NCBI RefSeq assembly: GCF_014194975.1
Contig: NZ_JACIAY010000006.1
Location: 124,001 to 188,000, forward strand
Reading direction: 5' to 3'
Source of the DNA: Sphingomonas sp. BK580
GTDB lineage: Bacteria; Pseudomonadota; Alphaproteobacteria; Sphingomonadales; Sphingomonadaceae
Length of the DNA: 64,000 nt
In this document: positions 38,631 through 47,207 of the stretch, in pieces
Layout of the letters: every line of letters starts with the position of its first letter
How positions within the stretch are numbered: position 1 is the stretch's first letter
Translations under genes and position numbers: made by a program
The notes under the pieces: generated by a model
What the model saw: the letters and a program-made list of their open reading frames with translations, nothing else
Database searches by the model: none
What the model was told of the DNA's origin: nothing

Positions 38631-39290
38631 TCACGGGTCAATCGCGAGCCCGGCGGCACACTCCACCAGCGCGAGGTCGGTCGGCGCGCGCGCCGCCGCG
38701 CCCGCCTGCCAGCCGCCGCCCGCCGCGGCGAGCACCGCCTCGCTCAGCGCGGCGAGCCGAACCCGCTCGCGCGGCAGCGCGGCGGCGAGCGCGGCGAAGC
38801 GTGCCGCGGCGCGCGGCGAGTGGAGCAGCACCACCGCGTCGAGCGCGGCGGCCAGCGCCTCGGCGGGCGGCGTCACCGCCACGCTGGCGTAGACGGTCAC
38901 CGCCGGCAGCGTCAGCTTGCCCGCGCGGTCGCGACCGGCGAGGTGGAGCAGCCGCGGAAAGGACCGCGCCTGCGCCACCGCGTCGGCCGCGTCGCCGCTG
39001 CCGACCAGCGCCACCGTCAGACCCGCCGCGCGCGCCGCACGCGCGGTCGCCGCGCCCACCGCCACCACCGGCAGCGACGCCAGGCGTGCCAGACCGGCAC
39101 CGGCGTGGCGGACCGCGTTGGCACTGGTGATCAGCAGCGCGTCATAGTCGCGTGCGTCGGGTACCGGCCAGGCGCGCGGCTCGACCCGGAACAGCGGCAG
39201 CGCGCGCGCCTCGATCCCCGCCGCGGCGAGCGCGGCGCGGGTGTGCGCGTTGCCCGGCTCGGGGCGGAGCACCAGCGCGGCGCGCGGCAT
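38631..39290 (-). CDS. hemD: Uroporphyrinogen-III synthase
   Basis: 219 residues. Sequence similarity in this family is weak, but VLRPEPGNAHTRAALAAAGI at the start, LLITSANAVR near residue 52, and its position 6 bp behind hemC support it. The enzyme closes and isomerises hydroxymethylbilane to uroporphyrinogen III for heme. The mitofilin-like gene follows 43 bp later. Confidence 0.9.
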   Translation of the reverse strand: MPRAALVLRPEPGNAHTRAALAAAGIEARALPLFRVEPRAWPVPDARDYDALLITSANAVRHAGAGLARLASLPVVAVGAATARAARAAGLTVALVGSGDAADAVAQARSFPRLLHLAGRDRAGKLTLPAVTVYASVAVTPPAEALAAALDAVVLLHSPRAAARFAALAAALPRERVRLAALSEAVLAAAGGGWQAGAAARAPTDLALVECAAGLAIDP

Positions 39291-39296
39291 CGCGGC

Positions 39297-40199
39297 TCAG
39301 CCGAACAAGGCGCGGATCGCGGGCGGCGCGCGCCCGAGCAGCTCGGCGGCGAGCCGCGCGCCCAGCGCCACCGGATCGTCGCCGCGCGCCTCGCCCGCAA
39401 CATGCTCGGCGCCGTCGGGGCTGAGCAGCTCGGCGCGCAGCCGCAGCGCGTCGTCGTCGTACACGGCCAGCGCGGCGACGGGGGAGTGGCAGTCGGCGGC
39501 GAGCGCGGCGAGCAGCGCGCGCTCGGCGTCGACCGCGCGGTGCGTCGCGGCGTCGTCGATCGCGGCGACGGCGTCATGCGCGGCGCCCTCGGCGCGGGTC
39601 TCGACCCCGACCGCGCCCTGCGCCGGCGCGGGCAGCATCTGGTCGAGCGGGATCGCCGCGCCGGTGTCGTGGCGCCCGAGCCGCTCGAGCCCCGCCGCCG
39701 CCAGCAGCGTGGCGTCGACCTCGCCCGCGGCGAGCTTGCCCAGCCGGGTGTCGACGTTGCCGCGGAACAGCATGGGGCGGAGATCGGGTCGCAGCCGGCG
39801 CAGCTGCGCGGCGCGGCGCGGGCTGCTGGTGCCCACCGACGCGCCCTCAGGCAGCGTCGCCACGCTGGGGGCGCCGATCAGCCGGTCGCGCACGTCGGCG
39901 CGCGGCAGCATCGCCGCGACCGCGATCGCGGCGGGACGCAGCGTCTCCACGTCCTTCATCGAATGGACGCAGGCGTCCACCTCACCGGCCAGCAGCGCGC
40001 GATCGAGCTCGCGCGTCCACAAGGCTTTGCCGCCGATCTCGGCGAGCGCGCGGTCCTGCACGCGATCACCGGTGGTGCGGATCACGACGATCTCGATCGA
40101 GTCCCAGCCGTGCGCCGCCCGCAACGCATCGCGCACCATCCCCGCCTGGGTGAGCGCCAGCGGCGAGCCGCGGGTGCCGAGCTTGAAGACGGTGGACAA
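39297..40199 (-). CDS. hemC: Porphobilinogen deaminase (hydroxymethylbilane synthase)
   Basis: 300 residues if read from TTG 40199 (LSTVFKLGTRGSPLALTQ), where the family begins; the only upstream ATG, at 40292, would add 31 unlikely residues. VGTSSPRRAAQLRRLRPDL is the substrate-binding signature and the dipyrromethane cofactor Cys lies in LAADCHSPVAAL. The first gene of hemC-hemD-mitofilin-like, divergent from tsaD. Confidence 0.93.
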   Translation of the reverse strand: MSTVFKLGTRGSPLALTQAGMVRDALRAAHGWDSIEIVVIRTTGDRVQDRALAEIGGKALWTRELDRALLAGEVDACVHSMKDVETLRPAAIAVAAMLPRADVRDRLIGAPSVATLPEGASVGTSSPRRAAQLRRLRPDLRPMLFRGNVDTRLGKLAAGEVDATLLAAAGLERLGRHDTGAAIPLDQMLPAPAQGAVGVETRAEGAAHDAVAAIDDAATHRAVDAERALLAALAADCHSPVAALAVYDDDALRLRAELLSPDGAEHVAGEARGDDPVALGARLAAELLGRAPPAIRALFG

Positions 40200-40348
40200 G
40201 GGAGCGGTGATCCGGGCGGCAGCTTCGAAGAAGCGGTCGTTAGAGGAACCCGGCCCGGCTCCACAAGCGGATCGCGACGAGCCGCGCCCCACGCCTCCTT
40301 CGACAACCCGCCTTCGACAAGGGCGCGCGCAGGCGCTAGAGCGCGCGC

Positions 40349-41374
40349 ATGCTGATCCTCGGGCTCGAATCCTCGTGCGACGAGACCGCCGCCGCGCTCG
40401 TCACCGGCGACCGCCAGGTGCTGGCGCATCGCCTCGCCGGACAGGAGGCGGCGCACCGGCCCTTCGGCGGCGTGGTGCCCGAGATCGCGGCGCGCGCGCA
40501 CGTCGAGGCGCTCGAGCCGCTGGTCGCCGCCGCGCTGGCCGACGCGGGCGTGACGCTCGCCGACGTTGACGCGGTCGCCGCCACCGCGGGGCCGGGGCTG
40601 ATCGGCGGCGTGATGGTCGGCCTCGTCACCGGCAAGGCGCTGGCGCATGCCGCGGGCAAGCCGCTGATCGCGGTCAACCATCTCGAGGGCCATGCGCTGA
40701 GCCCGCGGCTCGCCGACGCTGACCTCGCCTTTCCCTATCTGCTGCTGCTCGTCTCGGGCGGGCACTGCCAGCTGCTGCTGGTCGAGGGGGTGGCGCGCTA
40801 TCGCCGCCTCGCCACCACGATCGACGACGCCGCGGGCGAGGCGTTCGACAAGACCGCCAAGATCCTCGGGCTCGGCTTCCCCGGCGGGCCCGCGGTGGAG
40901 GCGGCGGCGCGCGACGGCGACCCGCGCGCGGTGCCGCTGCCGCGACCTCTCAGGGGCTCGGCCGAGCCGCATTTCTCCTTCGCCGGGCTGAAGGCGGCGG
41001 TGGCGCGCATGGCGCCGCTCCATCCCGCGGCGGACGTGGCGGCGAGCTTCCAGGCGGCGGTGGTCGACTGCCTCGTCGATCGCACCCGCCGCGCGATGGA
41101 CCGCGCGGCGGAGGTCACCGCTTTGGTGGTGGCGGGCGGGGTCGCCGCCAACGGGGCGGTGCGCGCGGCGCTGGAAGGCCTGGCGGGGGAGCGCGGACTG
41201 CGCTTCGTCGCGCCGCCGGGGTGGCTGTGCACCGACAATGCCGCGATGATCGCCTGGGCCGGCGCCGAGCGCTTCGCCGCCGGGCTGAGCGACCCGCTCG
41301 ACGTCGCCGCGCGCGCGCGCTGGCCGCTCGACCCGGACGCGGAGAAGGTGCGCGGCGCGGGGGTGAAGGCGTGA
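40349..41374 (+). CDS. tsaD: tRNA N6-adenosine threonylcarbamoyltransferase TsaD
   Basis: 341 residues. [17 protein letters not shown] at the start, metal-binding [10 protein letters not shown] near residue 110, and the late [10 protein letters not shown]. TsaD transfers threonylcarbamoyl to A37 of ANN-decoding tRNAs. The stop overlaps the gpsA start (GTGA), so the two are cotranscribed. Confidence 0.96.
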   Translation: MLILGLESSCDETAAALVTGDRQVLAHRLAGQEAAHRPFGGVVPEIAARAHVEALEPLVAAALADAGVTLADVDAVAATAGPGLIGGVMVGLVTGKALAHAAGKPLIAVNHLEGHALSPRLADADLAFPYLLLLVSGGHCQLLLVEGVARYRRLATTIDDAAGEAFDKTAKILGLGFPGGPAVEAAARDGDPRAVPLPRPLRGSAEPHFSFAGLKAAVARMAPLHPAADVAASFQAAVVDCLVDRTRRAMDRAAEVTALVVAGGVAANGAVRAALEGLAGERGLRFVAPPGWLCTDNAAMIAWAGAERFAAGLSDPLDVAARARWPLDPDAEKVRGAGVKA

Positions 41375-42348
41375 GCACGATCGGCGTGATCGGCGCGGGT
41401 GCCTGGGGCACCGCGCTGGCGCAGGTGGCGGCGAGCAACGGCCATGAGGTGCGGCTGTGGGCGCGCGACGCGGCGCTGGTCGCGGCGCTCAACGCTGACC
41501 ACGAGAACGCCGCGTATCTGCCCGGTGCCGCACTGTCGCCGCGGATCAGCGCGACGACCGACCTCGCCTGGGTCGCCGAGGCAGAGATCAACCTGATGGT
41601 CACGCCGGCGCAGGCGATGCGCGCGGTGCTGGCGGCGCTGCCCGCCAAGGCGCAGCCGCTGGTGGTCTGCTCCAAGGGGATCGAGGCGAGCAGTCACCTG
41701 CTGATGAGCGAGGTCGCCGCCGCCGAGCATCCGGACTCGCCGGTGCTGGTGCTGTCGGGTCCGACCTTCGCGCACGAGGTCGCGCGCGGGCTGCCCACCG
41801 CGGTGACCTTGGCGAGCGAGGATGCCGCGGCGCGCGCGCGAGTCGCCGACCTCATCGCCGCGCCGCAGTTCCGCCCCTATGCCAGCGCGGACGTGATCGG
41901 CGCCGAGATCGGCGGCGCGGTGAAGAACGTGCTCGCGATCGCGTGCGGCGTGGTCGACGGCGCGGGGCTCGGGCAGAACGCGCGCGCCGCGTTGATCGCG
42001 CGCGGCTTCGCCGAGATGACCCGCTTCGGCCTCGCCAAGGGCGCACGCGCCGAGACGCTGGCGGGGCTGTCGGGGCTGGGCGACCTGGTCCTGACCTGCT
42101 CCTCGACCGCCTCGCGCAACTTCTCGCTCGGCGCGGGGATCGGTCGCGGCGAGCCGGCGCGCGCGCTGCTGGCCGAGCGTCGCACCGTCGCGGAGGGCGC
42201 CTATACCGCGCCGGTGCTGCGCGAGGCGGCGGCGGCGGCGGGCGTGGAGATGCCGATCACCGCGGCGGTCTGCGCGCTGCTCGACGGCGCGCCGGTACGC
42301 GCGGTGATCGACGCGCTGCTGGCCAGGCCGCTCCGCGACGAGGGGTGA
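41371..42348 (+). CDS. gpsA: Glycerol-3-phosphate dehydrogenase [NAD(P)+]
   Basis: 325 residues from GTG 41371. NAD(P)-binding [40 protein letters not shown]; catalytic Lys in [13 protein letters not shown]. The enzyme makes sn-glycerol 3-phosphate for phospholipids. Four-base overlap with tsaD. Confidence 0.95.
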   Translation: MSTIGVIGAGAWGTALAQVAASNGHEVRLWARDAALVAALNADHENAAYLPGAALSPRISATTDLAWVAEAEINLMVTPAQAMRAVLAALPAKAQPLVVCSKGIEASSHLLMSEVAAAEHPDSPVLVLSGPTFAHEVARGLPTAVTLASEDAAARARVADLIAAPQFRPYASADVIGAEIGGAVKNVLAIACGVVDGAGLGQNARAALIARGFAEMTRFGLAKGARAETLAGLSGLGDLVLTCSSTASRNFSLGAGIGRGEPARALLAERRTVAEGAYTAPVLREAAAAAGVEMPITAAVCALLDGAPVRAVIDALLARPLRDEG

Positions 42349-42400
42349 GGAGTCGCTGCATTCGGGACGCGATGGTGCGGCCGTATCGGGGGCACTCATC

Positions 42401-42537
42401 GACCCTCCCCCGCGAGCGAGGCGGCAGGCCCAAGGTCCGACGAAGCGGGGACGCGAACGATGAGGGTGGGCGGACTCACCCGAGGGCGACACCCCTCCGA
42501 CGCGCCGCGCGCGCCACCTCCCCTTGTAGGGGAGGTT
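42401..42537. repeat. Palindromic repeat family R3, copy a
   Basis: About 137 bp. The right end CACCCCTCCGACGCGCC and GCCACCTCCCCTTGTAGGGG, followed by AGG, matches copy b at 57.7 kb; the left end starts GACCCTCCCCCGCGAGCGAG and has diverged. It lies between the converging gpsA and hisN genes. Confidence 0.75.
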
Positions 42538-42575
42538 CGTTCAATCTCGTCCCCTCTCAGATCACAGGGCGAGCT

Positions 42576-43397
42576 CTAGTGATCGTGCCCATGCTCATGC
42601 CCCTGCGCGCCGTGCAGCGCCTCGAGCACGTCGTCGGTGCGCGCCGGATCCCCGATCGCGAGCACATGGCCCGCGCTCGCGCTGGTGAGCGGGTCGCCGT
42701 TCCAGTCGCACATCCGCCCGCCCGCGCCCTCCACCACCGGCACCAGCGCGGCGAAATCGTAGAGCTGCAGCCCCGACTCGCACACCACGTCGAGGTGCCC
42801 GCTCGCCAGCAGCCCGTAATTGTAGCAGTCGCCGCCGTAGACCGGCCCCTGCCGCGGTGCGCCGCCGCTCGCCGCCGCGACCAGCGCCATGTAAGGCGGG
42901 ACGTCGCCCTCGGCGAAGAGGTGCGGGCTGGTGGTGGCGACGATCGCACCCTCCAGCGCGGCGCAGGCGCGGGTGCGCGCGGGAGCGCCGTTGAGCAGCG
43001 TCGGTCGACCGGTGACGCCGATCCAGCGCTCGCGCTGCACCGGCTGGTCGATGATGCCGAGGACCGGCCAGCCGTCCTCGACCAGCGCGATCAGCGTGCC
43101 GAAGATCGCGCGTCCCGCGGTGAAGCTGCGCGTGCCGTCGATCGGGTCGAGCACCCACTGCCGCCCGGTGACGCCCTCCTTGGTGCCGTGCTCCTCGCCG
43201 ACGATGCCGTCGCCCGAGCGCTCGGCGTCGAGCAGCCGGCGCATCGATTCCTCGGCCTCGCGGTCGGCGCGGGTGACGGGCGAGCGGTCGGCCTTGAGCT
43301 CCAGCCCGGCCGGCTGGCGGAAATAGGGCCGGATCACCGCGCCGGCGGCGTCGGCGAGGCGGTGGGCGAGCGCGATGTCATCGGGGCGGACGGGCAT
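42576..43397 (-). CDS. hisN: Histidinol-phosphatase, inositol-phosphatase type
   Basis: 273 residues from ATG 43397 (MPVRPDDIALAH). Metal motifs GEEHG and DPIDGTRSFTAGRAIFGTLIAL; late GGDCYNYGLLASGHLDVV as in HisN proteins. It removes phosphate from histidinol phosphate. The last residues HGAQGHEHGHDH form a His-rich tail that could bind metal. It is the second inositol-phosphatase-family gene of the window (compare cysQ) but clearly distinct. Confidence 0.88.
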   Translation of the reverse strand: MPVRPDDIALAHRLADAAGAVIRPYFRQPAGLELKADRSPVTRADREAEESMRRLLDAERSGDGIVGEEHGTKEGVTGRQWVLDPIDGTRSFTAGRAIFGTLIALVEDGWPVLGIIDQPVQRERWIGVTGRPTLLNGAPARTRACAALEGAIVATTSPHLFAEGDVPPYMALVAAASGGAPRQGPVYGGDCYNYGLLASGHLDVVCESGLQLYDFAALVPVVEGAGGRMCDWNGDPLTSASAGHVLAIGDPARTDDVLEALHGAQGHEHGHDH

Positions 43398-43443
43398 GGC
43401 CCTGCCTATCGCGCACGGCGGCGCTAGGCTAGAAGCCTCGTCC

Positions 43444-44310
43444 ATGGACGCGATCGTGGCTATCTCGCTGTCGGCGCTGGCGATGACGCTCATCGTCGGG
43501 GTGCGCTACCTGCTCGCGAGCGGCGGCTTCGCGCTGGCGACGCGGTGGCGCCACCGCGACCTCTACGCCGGGCTCGACCCGCAGATCCGCCGCGAGATCG
43601 GCTGGAGCCTCGCCTCGGCTGCGATCTACGGCGTGCCCGCGGGCGTGCTCGCCTGGGGCTGGCAGGCGCACGGCTGGACGCGGATCTACGAGGACGTCCA
43701 CGCCTATCCGCTCTGGTACCTGCCCGTCTCGGTGCTGCTGTACCTCGTCGCGCACGACGCCTGGTTCTACTGGACGCACCGCTGGATGCACCGCCCGCGC
43801 GTGTTCAGGCTGGCGCACGCGGTCCACCACGCCAGCCGCCCGCCGACCGCCTGGGCGGCGATGGCGTTCCACCCGATCGAGGCGGTGAGCGGGGCTGTTG
43901 CCATTCCGCTACTGGTCCTCGTGATTCCGATCCATGTCGCCGCGCTCGGTCTGGTGCTGACGATCATGACGGTTATGGGAGTAACCAACCATATGGGTTG
44001 GGAGATCTTCCCGAAGTTCATGTGGGGGGGGCGTGTCGGCGGCTGGCTCATCACGGCCAGCCATCATCAGCGGCATCATGAGCGCTACGGGTGCAATTAT
44101 GGTCTCTACTTCCGCTTCTGGGACCGTCTCTGCGGGACGGACGACGGGCTCGGTGATTTCGCGCGGGCGCACCAGCAGGCGCGCGCGCGCGCTGCTCGCG
44201 GCGCTGGTGGCGGCGCCGCTGGTGAGCGCGGCGCCGGTGGGCTCGCTCGACGTGTCGATCGCGCAGATGCGCTCGGCGAAGGGCATGATCCGCGTGTGCC
44301 TCACCGCTGA
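43444..44310 (+). CDS. Sterol desaturase / fatty acid hydroxylase family membrane enzyme
   Basis: 288 residues as read. Histidine clusters HDAWFYWTHRWMHRP, HAVHHASRPP and ASHHQRHHERYGCNYGLYF are intact, with membrane segments between, so a di-iron hydroxylase is expected. Family similarity ends near GTDDGLGDF (residue 239); the remaining 50 residues are Arg/Gly/Ala-rich and overlap the next gene out of frame. A shifted frame would stop with TGA at 44154, exactly at the next start. The substrate is unknown; a lipid or a carotenoid is possible. Confidence 0.82.
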   Translation: MDAIVAISLSALAMTLIVGVRYLLASGGFALATRWRHRDLYAGLDPQIRREIGWSLASAAIYGVPAGVLAWGWQAHGWTRIYEDVHAYPLWYLPVSVLLYLVAHDAWFYWTHRWMHRPRVFRLAHAVHHASRPPTAWAAMAFHPIEAVSGAVAIPLLVLVIPIHVAALGLVLTIMTVMGVTNHMGWEIFPKFMWGGRVGGWLITASHHQRHHERYGCNYGLYFRFWDRLCGTDDGLGDFARAHQQARARAARGAGGGAAGERGAGGLARRVDRADALGEGHDPRVPHR

Positions 44311-44605
44311 CCCGGCGAACTTCCCGCGCTGCGTCGACGATCGCGACGCCGTGACGCGTTCGATCCCGGCCGGGCAGCACAGCCTGCGCTTCGCGGCGCT
44401 GCCGCGCGGCGACTATGCGGTGGCGGTGATCCACGACGAGAACGGCAACGCCAAGCTCGACACCTTCGCCGGCATCCCCAAGGAAGGCTTCGGCTTCTCG
44501 AACAATCCCGCGATCCGCTTCGGGCCGCCGCGGTTCAAGGCGGCGCGCTTCACGCTGGCGAGTGATGCCGAAGCGCAACAGGTGAAGATGCACTACATTC
44601 TCTGA
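44153..44605 (+). CDS. DUF2141-family exported protein
   Basis: 150 residues from GTG 44153. A signal peptide with basic start (VISRGRTSRRARALLAALVA) ends near VSAAPVG. The core SLDVSIAQMRSAKGMIRVCL, GDYAVAVIHDENGNAKLDT and GFGFSNNPAIRFGPPRFKAARF is the DUF2141 pattern. The gene overlaps the annotated 3' end of the hydroxylase by 158 bp. Probably periplasmic; role unknown. Confidence 0.85.
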   Translation: MISRGRTSRRARALLAALVAAPLVSAAPVGSLDVSIAQMRSAKGMIRVCLTADPANFPRCVDDRDAVTRSIPAGQHSLRFAALPRGDYAVAVIHDENGNAKLDTFAGIPKEGFGFSNNPAIRFGPPRFKAARFTLASDAEAQQVKMHYIL

Positions 44606-44626
44606 CGTTCCGGTGCGGGAGCTAAT

Positions 44627-44640
44627 CTGATCGCGATCAG
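44627..44640. promoter_or_regulatory. FNR/FixK-like palindrome before the OmpV-type gene
   Basis: CTGATCGCGATCAG is a perfect 14-bp palindrome of the form CTGAT-N4-ATCAG, one base per half away from the Crp/Fnr-family box TTGAT-N4-ATCAA. It lies 39 bp before the TTG start of the MipA/OmpV gene, so the promoter would overlap or flank it. Confidence 0.5.
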
Positions 44641-44678
44641 TTACGCGCCCGACATCAGAACATCAGGGGTTCCACATC

Positions 44679-45563
44679 TTGCGCGTCCTCTCTCACGCGA
44701 TCCTCGCCGCCGTGCTCGCCGGCGGCGGGCTGCTCGCCGCGCCCGCGGCCCTCGCCCAGGCGCAGAGCGTTCCGGCCGAGCCCAACCCGACTCCCGACCC
44801 GGGCGTGGTGGGTGACACGATCACGGTGGCGGTCGCGGGCGCCTATCTGCCCGACTACGAGGGGTCGAACGACTATCGCCTCGTCCCCGGACCGGCGGCG
44901 ATCGGCTCGTTCCACAATTTCTCGTTCACGCTGCTGGGCAACCGCGCCTCGGTCGACCTCATCCCCAACCCGAGCGGACCCAGCTGGGACGTGCAGGCCG
45001 GGCCGATCGGCGTGGTCAACTTCAACCGCAGCAACAACAAGTCGATCGACGACGTGCGCGTCCGCGCGCTCGGCGAGCGCGACACCGCGATCGAGCTCGG
45101 CGGCTATGTCGGGCTGGGCAAGACGGGCGTGCTCACCAGCCCGTACGACAAGCTCTCGGCCTCGCTGAGCTACCGCCACGACGTCAGCGGGGTGCACGAC
45201 AGCGGCATCTGGAGCCCGTCGGTCAACTATTTCACGCCGCTCAGCCTCAAGGCGGGCGTGGGCCTGTTCGCCTCGGCCGAGAAGGTCGAGCGCGGATTCG
45301 CGCGGACCTATTTCGACGTCGACGCGGCGCAGTCAGTGGCGAGCGGCCTGCCGCAGTACCGCACCCGTGGCGGGTGGAAGCATTACACCGTCGGGGTCGC
45401 GGGCACCTACTCGCTCACCGGCAACCTGCTGCGCGGCTGGAAGGCGATCGGCGGCGTGACCTACAAGCGCATGCTCAACGACTTCGGCGACACGCCGGTG
45501 GTGTCGGTGGCGGGCTCGCGCAACCAGTGGCTCGCCGCGCTGGGGGTCGGTTACACCTTCTGA
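44679..45563 (+). CDS. MipA/OmpV-family outer membrane protein
   Basis: 294 residues from TTG 44679, with AGGGG about ten bases upstream. A signal peptide ends near ALAQAQS; then VAVAGAYLPDYEGSNDYRLVPGPAAIG and a beta-strand-rich body with a terminal aromatic residue (ALGVGYTF) as in outer membrane barrels. MipA relatives scaffold murein enzymes, OmpV relatives are porin-like. No better start was found. Confidence 0.87.
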   Translation: MRVLSHAILAAVLAGGGLLAAPAALAQAQSVPAEPNPTPDPGVVGDTITVAVAGAYLPDYEGSNDYRLVPGPAAIGSFHNFSFTLLGNRASVDLIPNPSGPSWDVQAGPIGVVNFNRSNNKSIDDVRVRALGERDTAIELGGYVGLGKTGVLTSPYDKLSASLSYRHDVSGVHDSGIWSPSVNYFTPLSLKAGVGLFASAEKVERGFARTYFDVDAAQSVASGLPQYRTRGGWKHYTVGVAGTYSLTGNLLRGWKAIGGVTYKRMLNDFGDTPVVSVAGSRNQWLAALGVGYTF

Positions 45564-45572
45564 GGGCCGCCC

Positions 45573-45648
45573 GGCTCCTGCGAACGCAGGAGCCCAGAGT
45601 CGCCGGCGTCTAGCCTCGCGACCCCGGGCTCCCGCCGTCGCGGGAGCA
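45573..45648. repeat. Palindromic repeat family R1, copy d
   Basis: GGCTCCTGCG-AA-CGCAGGAGCC, then CAGAGTCGCC, then CCGGGCTCCCGCCGTCGCGG, ending GAGCA. It lies between the converging OmpV-type and aldehyde dehydrogenase genes. Confidence 0.9.
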
Positions 45649-45670
45649 TGCGGACGGCAGCGGCGTCGGC

Positions 45671-47107
45671 TCAGGCGATATGCACCGCCTTGGTGACGAG
45701 GTGCGCCGCGATCCCCTCGGGCCCGTCCTCCGAGCCGAAGCCACTGTCCTTGACGCCGCCGAACGGCGCGTCGCCCCAGCTCAGCCGGACGGTGTTGATC
45801 GCCACCATGCCCGCCTCGATCTCGTCGCCGAGCCGGTTCTGCAGGCGGCCGTTCTCGGTGAAGCAGTAGGCGCCGAGCCCGTAGGGCAGGCGGTTGGCCT
45901 CGGCGATCGCGTCGTCGGCGCTGCCGAACGAGCCGATCAGCGCGACCGGGCCGAACGGTTCCTCGTTCATCGCGCTGCTCGACAGCGGCACGTCGGCCAG
46001 CACCGTCGGCGTGAAGAAGAAGCCCTCGCCCTCGCCGCGCGCGCCGCCGGTGAGCAGCTTGGCGCCGGCGCCGACCGCCTGCTCGACCAGCCCGGCGATC
46101 GCCTCGGGGCGGCGCGGGTTGGCCATCGGCCCCATCTGCGTCGCCTTGTCGAGCCCGTTGCCCAGCTTCAGCGCCTTGGTGCGCTCGGCGAACCCCTGCG
46201 CGAACCGCTCGTAGATGCCATGCTGGACGTGGAAGCGCGTCGGCGCGACGCAGACCTGGCCGGCGTTGCGGAACTTGTGCTGGACGAGCGTGTCGAGCGT
46301 GCGCTCCAAGTCGCAGTCGTCGAACACCAGCACCGGGCCGTGCCCGCCGAGCTCCATCGTGCTCTTCATCACGGTGTCGGCGGCCAGCTTGAGCAGGTGC
46401 TTGCCCACCGGTACCGAGCCGGTGAAGCTGAGCTTGCGCGTCACCGGCGAGGCGAGCAGGTGGCGCGACACCGCGTCGGGCACGCCGAAGACGAGCTGGG
46501 CGACGTCGCCGGGCAGGCCGGCGTCCTGGAAGCAGCGCAGGATCGCCACCGCCGCGCCGGGGGTCTCCTCGCTCGGCTTGAGGATCACCGAGCAGCCCGC
46601 CGCGATCGCGGGCGACAGCTTGCGCACCGGGTTCATCACCGGGAAGTTCCAGGCGCAGAAGGCCGCGACCGGGCCGACCGGCTGGTGCAGCACCAGCGAG
46701 CGCGTCCCGGTCGGGCGCGGCAGCACGCGGCCGTAGATCCGCACCGCCTCGCCGGCGTGGAAGTCGAGCAGGGCGGCGGTCGCGAGCACCTCGCCCTTGG
46801 CCTCGGCGAAGGGCTTGCCCTCCTCCAGCGTGGCGAGCCGCGCGAGCTGGTCGGCGCGCTCGCGCACCAGCGCGGCGGTGCGCGCCAGCACCGCGGCGCG
46901 CTCCTGCGGCGCGGTCGCGCGCCACGCGCGGAAGCCGCGCTCGGCCGCCTCGAGCGCGCGATCGAGATCGGCCGCGGTGGCGAGCGGGACGTGGCCGACC
47001 GCCTCGCCGTCGGCGGGATTGAGCACTTCCTGCGTGTCGCGTCCGGCGGTGATCCACTCGCCCGCGATATAGAGGCCGAGCGGGGTATCGTAGGGGGAGT
47101 CGGTCAT
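45671..47107 (-). CDS. NAD(P)-dependent aldehyde dehydrogenase (succinate-semialdehyde type)
   Basis: 478 residues. Cofactor region FCAWNFPVMNPVRKLSPA and ILKPSEETP; catalytic Glu in MELGGHGPVLVFDD and Cys in NAGQVCVAPTRF; EEPFGPVALIGSF near the end. The closest general match is to GabD-type succinate-semialdehyde dehydrogenases, but substrate choice in this superfamily cannot be read safely. Single gene. Confidence 0.88.
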   Translation of the reverse strand: MTDSPYDTPLGLYIAGEWITAGRDTQEVLNPADGEAVGHVPLATAADLDRALEAAERGFRAWRATAPQERAAVLARTAALVRERADQLARLATLEEGKPFAEAKGEVLATAALLDFHAGEAVRIYGRVLPRPTGTRSLVLHQPVGPVAAFCAWNFPVMNPVRKLSPAIAAGCSVILKPSEETPGAAVAILRCFQDAGLPGDVAQLVFGVPDAVSRHLLASPVTRKLSFTGSVPVGKHLLKLAADTVMKSTMELGGHGPVLVFDDCDLERTLDTLVQHKFRNAGQVCVAPTRFHVQHGIYERFAQGFAERTKALKLGNGLDKATQMGPMANPRRPEAIAGLVEQAVGAGAKLLTGGARGEGEGFFFTPTVLADVPLSSSAMNEEPFGPVALIGSFGSADDAIAEANRLPYGLGAYCFTENGRLQNRLGDEIEAGMVAINTVRLSWGDAPFGGVKDSGFGSEDGPEGIAAHLVTKAVHIA

Positions 47108-47207
47108 GGTCGCTTCCGTCCGGATGAGAGGATGCGCGTCGTATAGCGCCGCCGCGCGCCCGGGTCAGGTCGCCTCGTCGGGGTGGCGGCTCGGCCTGAC
47201 CGCCCGC

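Noticed and set aside
38568..40355. A 595-residue plus-strand frame
   Set aside because: It lies entirely opposite hemC and hemD, both of which show family motifs; the frame is Arg-rich without domains.
40360..40390. GGGCTCGAATCCTCG resembling a tRNA T-arm
   Set aside because: It is the LGLESS coding sequence at the start of tsaD; no acceptor or anticodon stems fit around it.
44024..44031. Run of eight G as a frameshift or phase-variation site in the hydroxylase
   Set aside because: The frame before and after the run continues with correct family motifs (GGWLITASHHQRHH), so no shift happened at this point; any shift must be further downstream.
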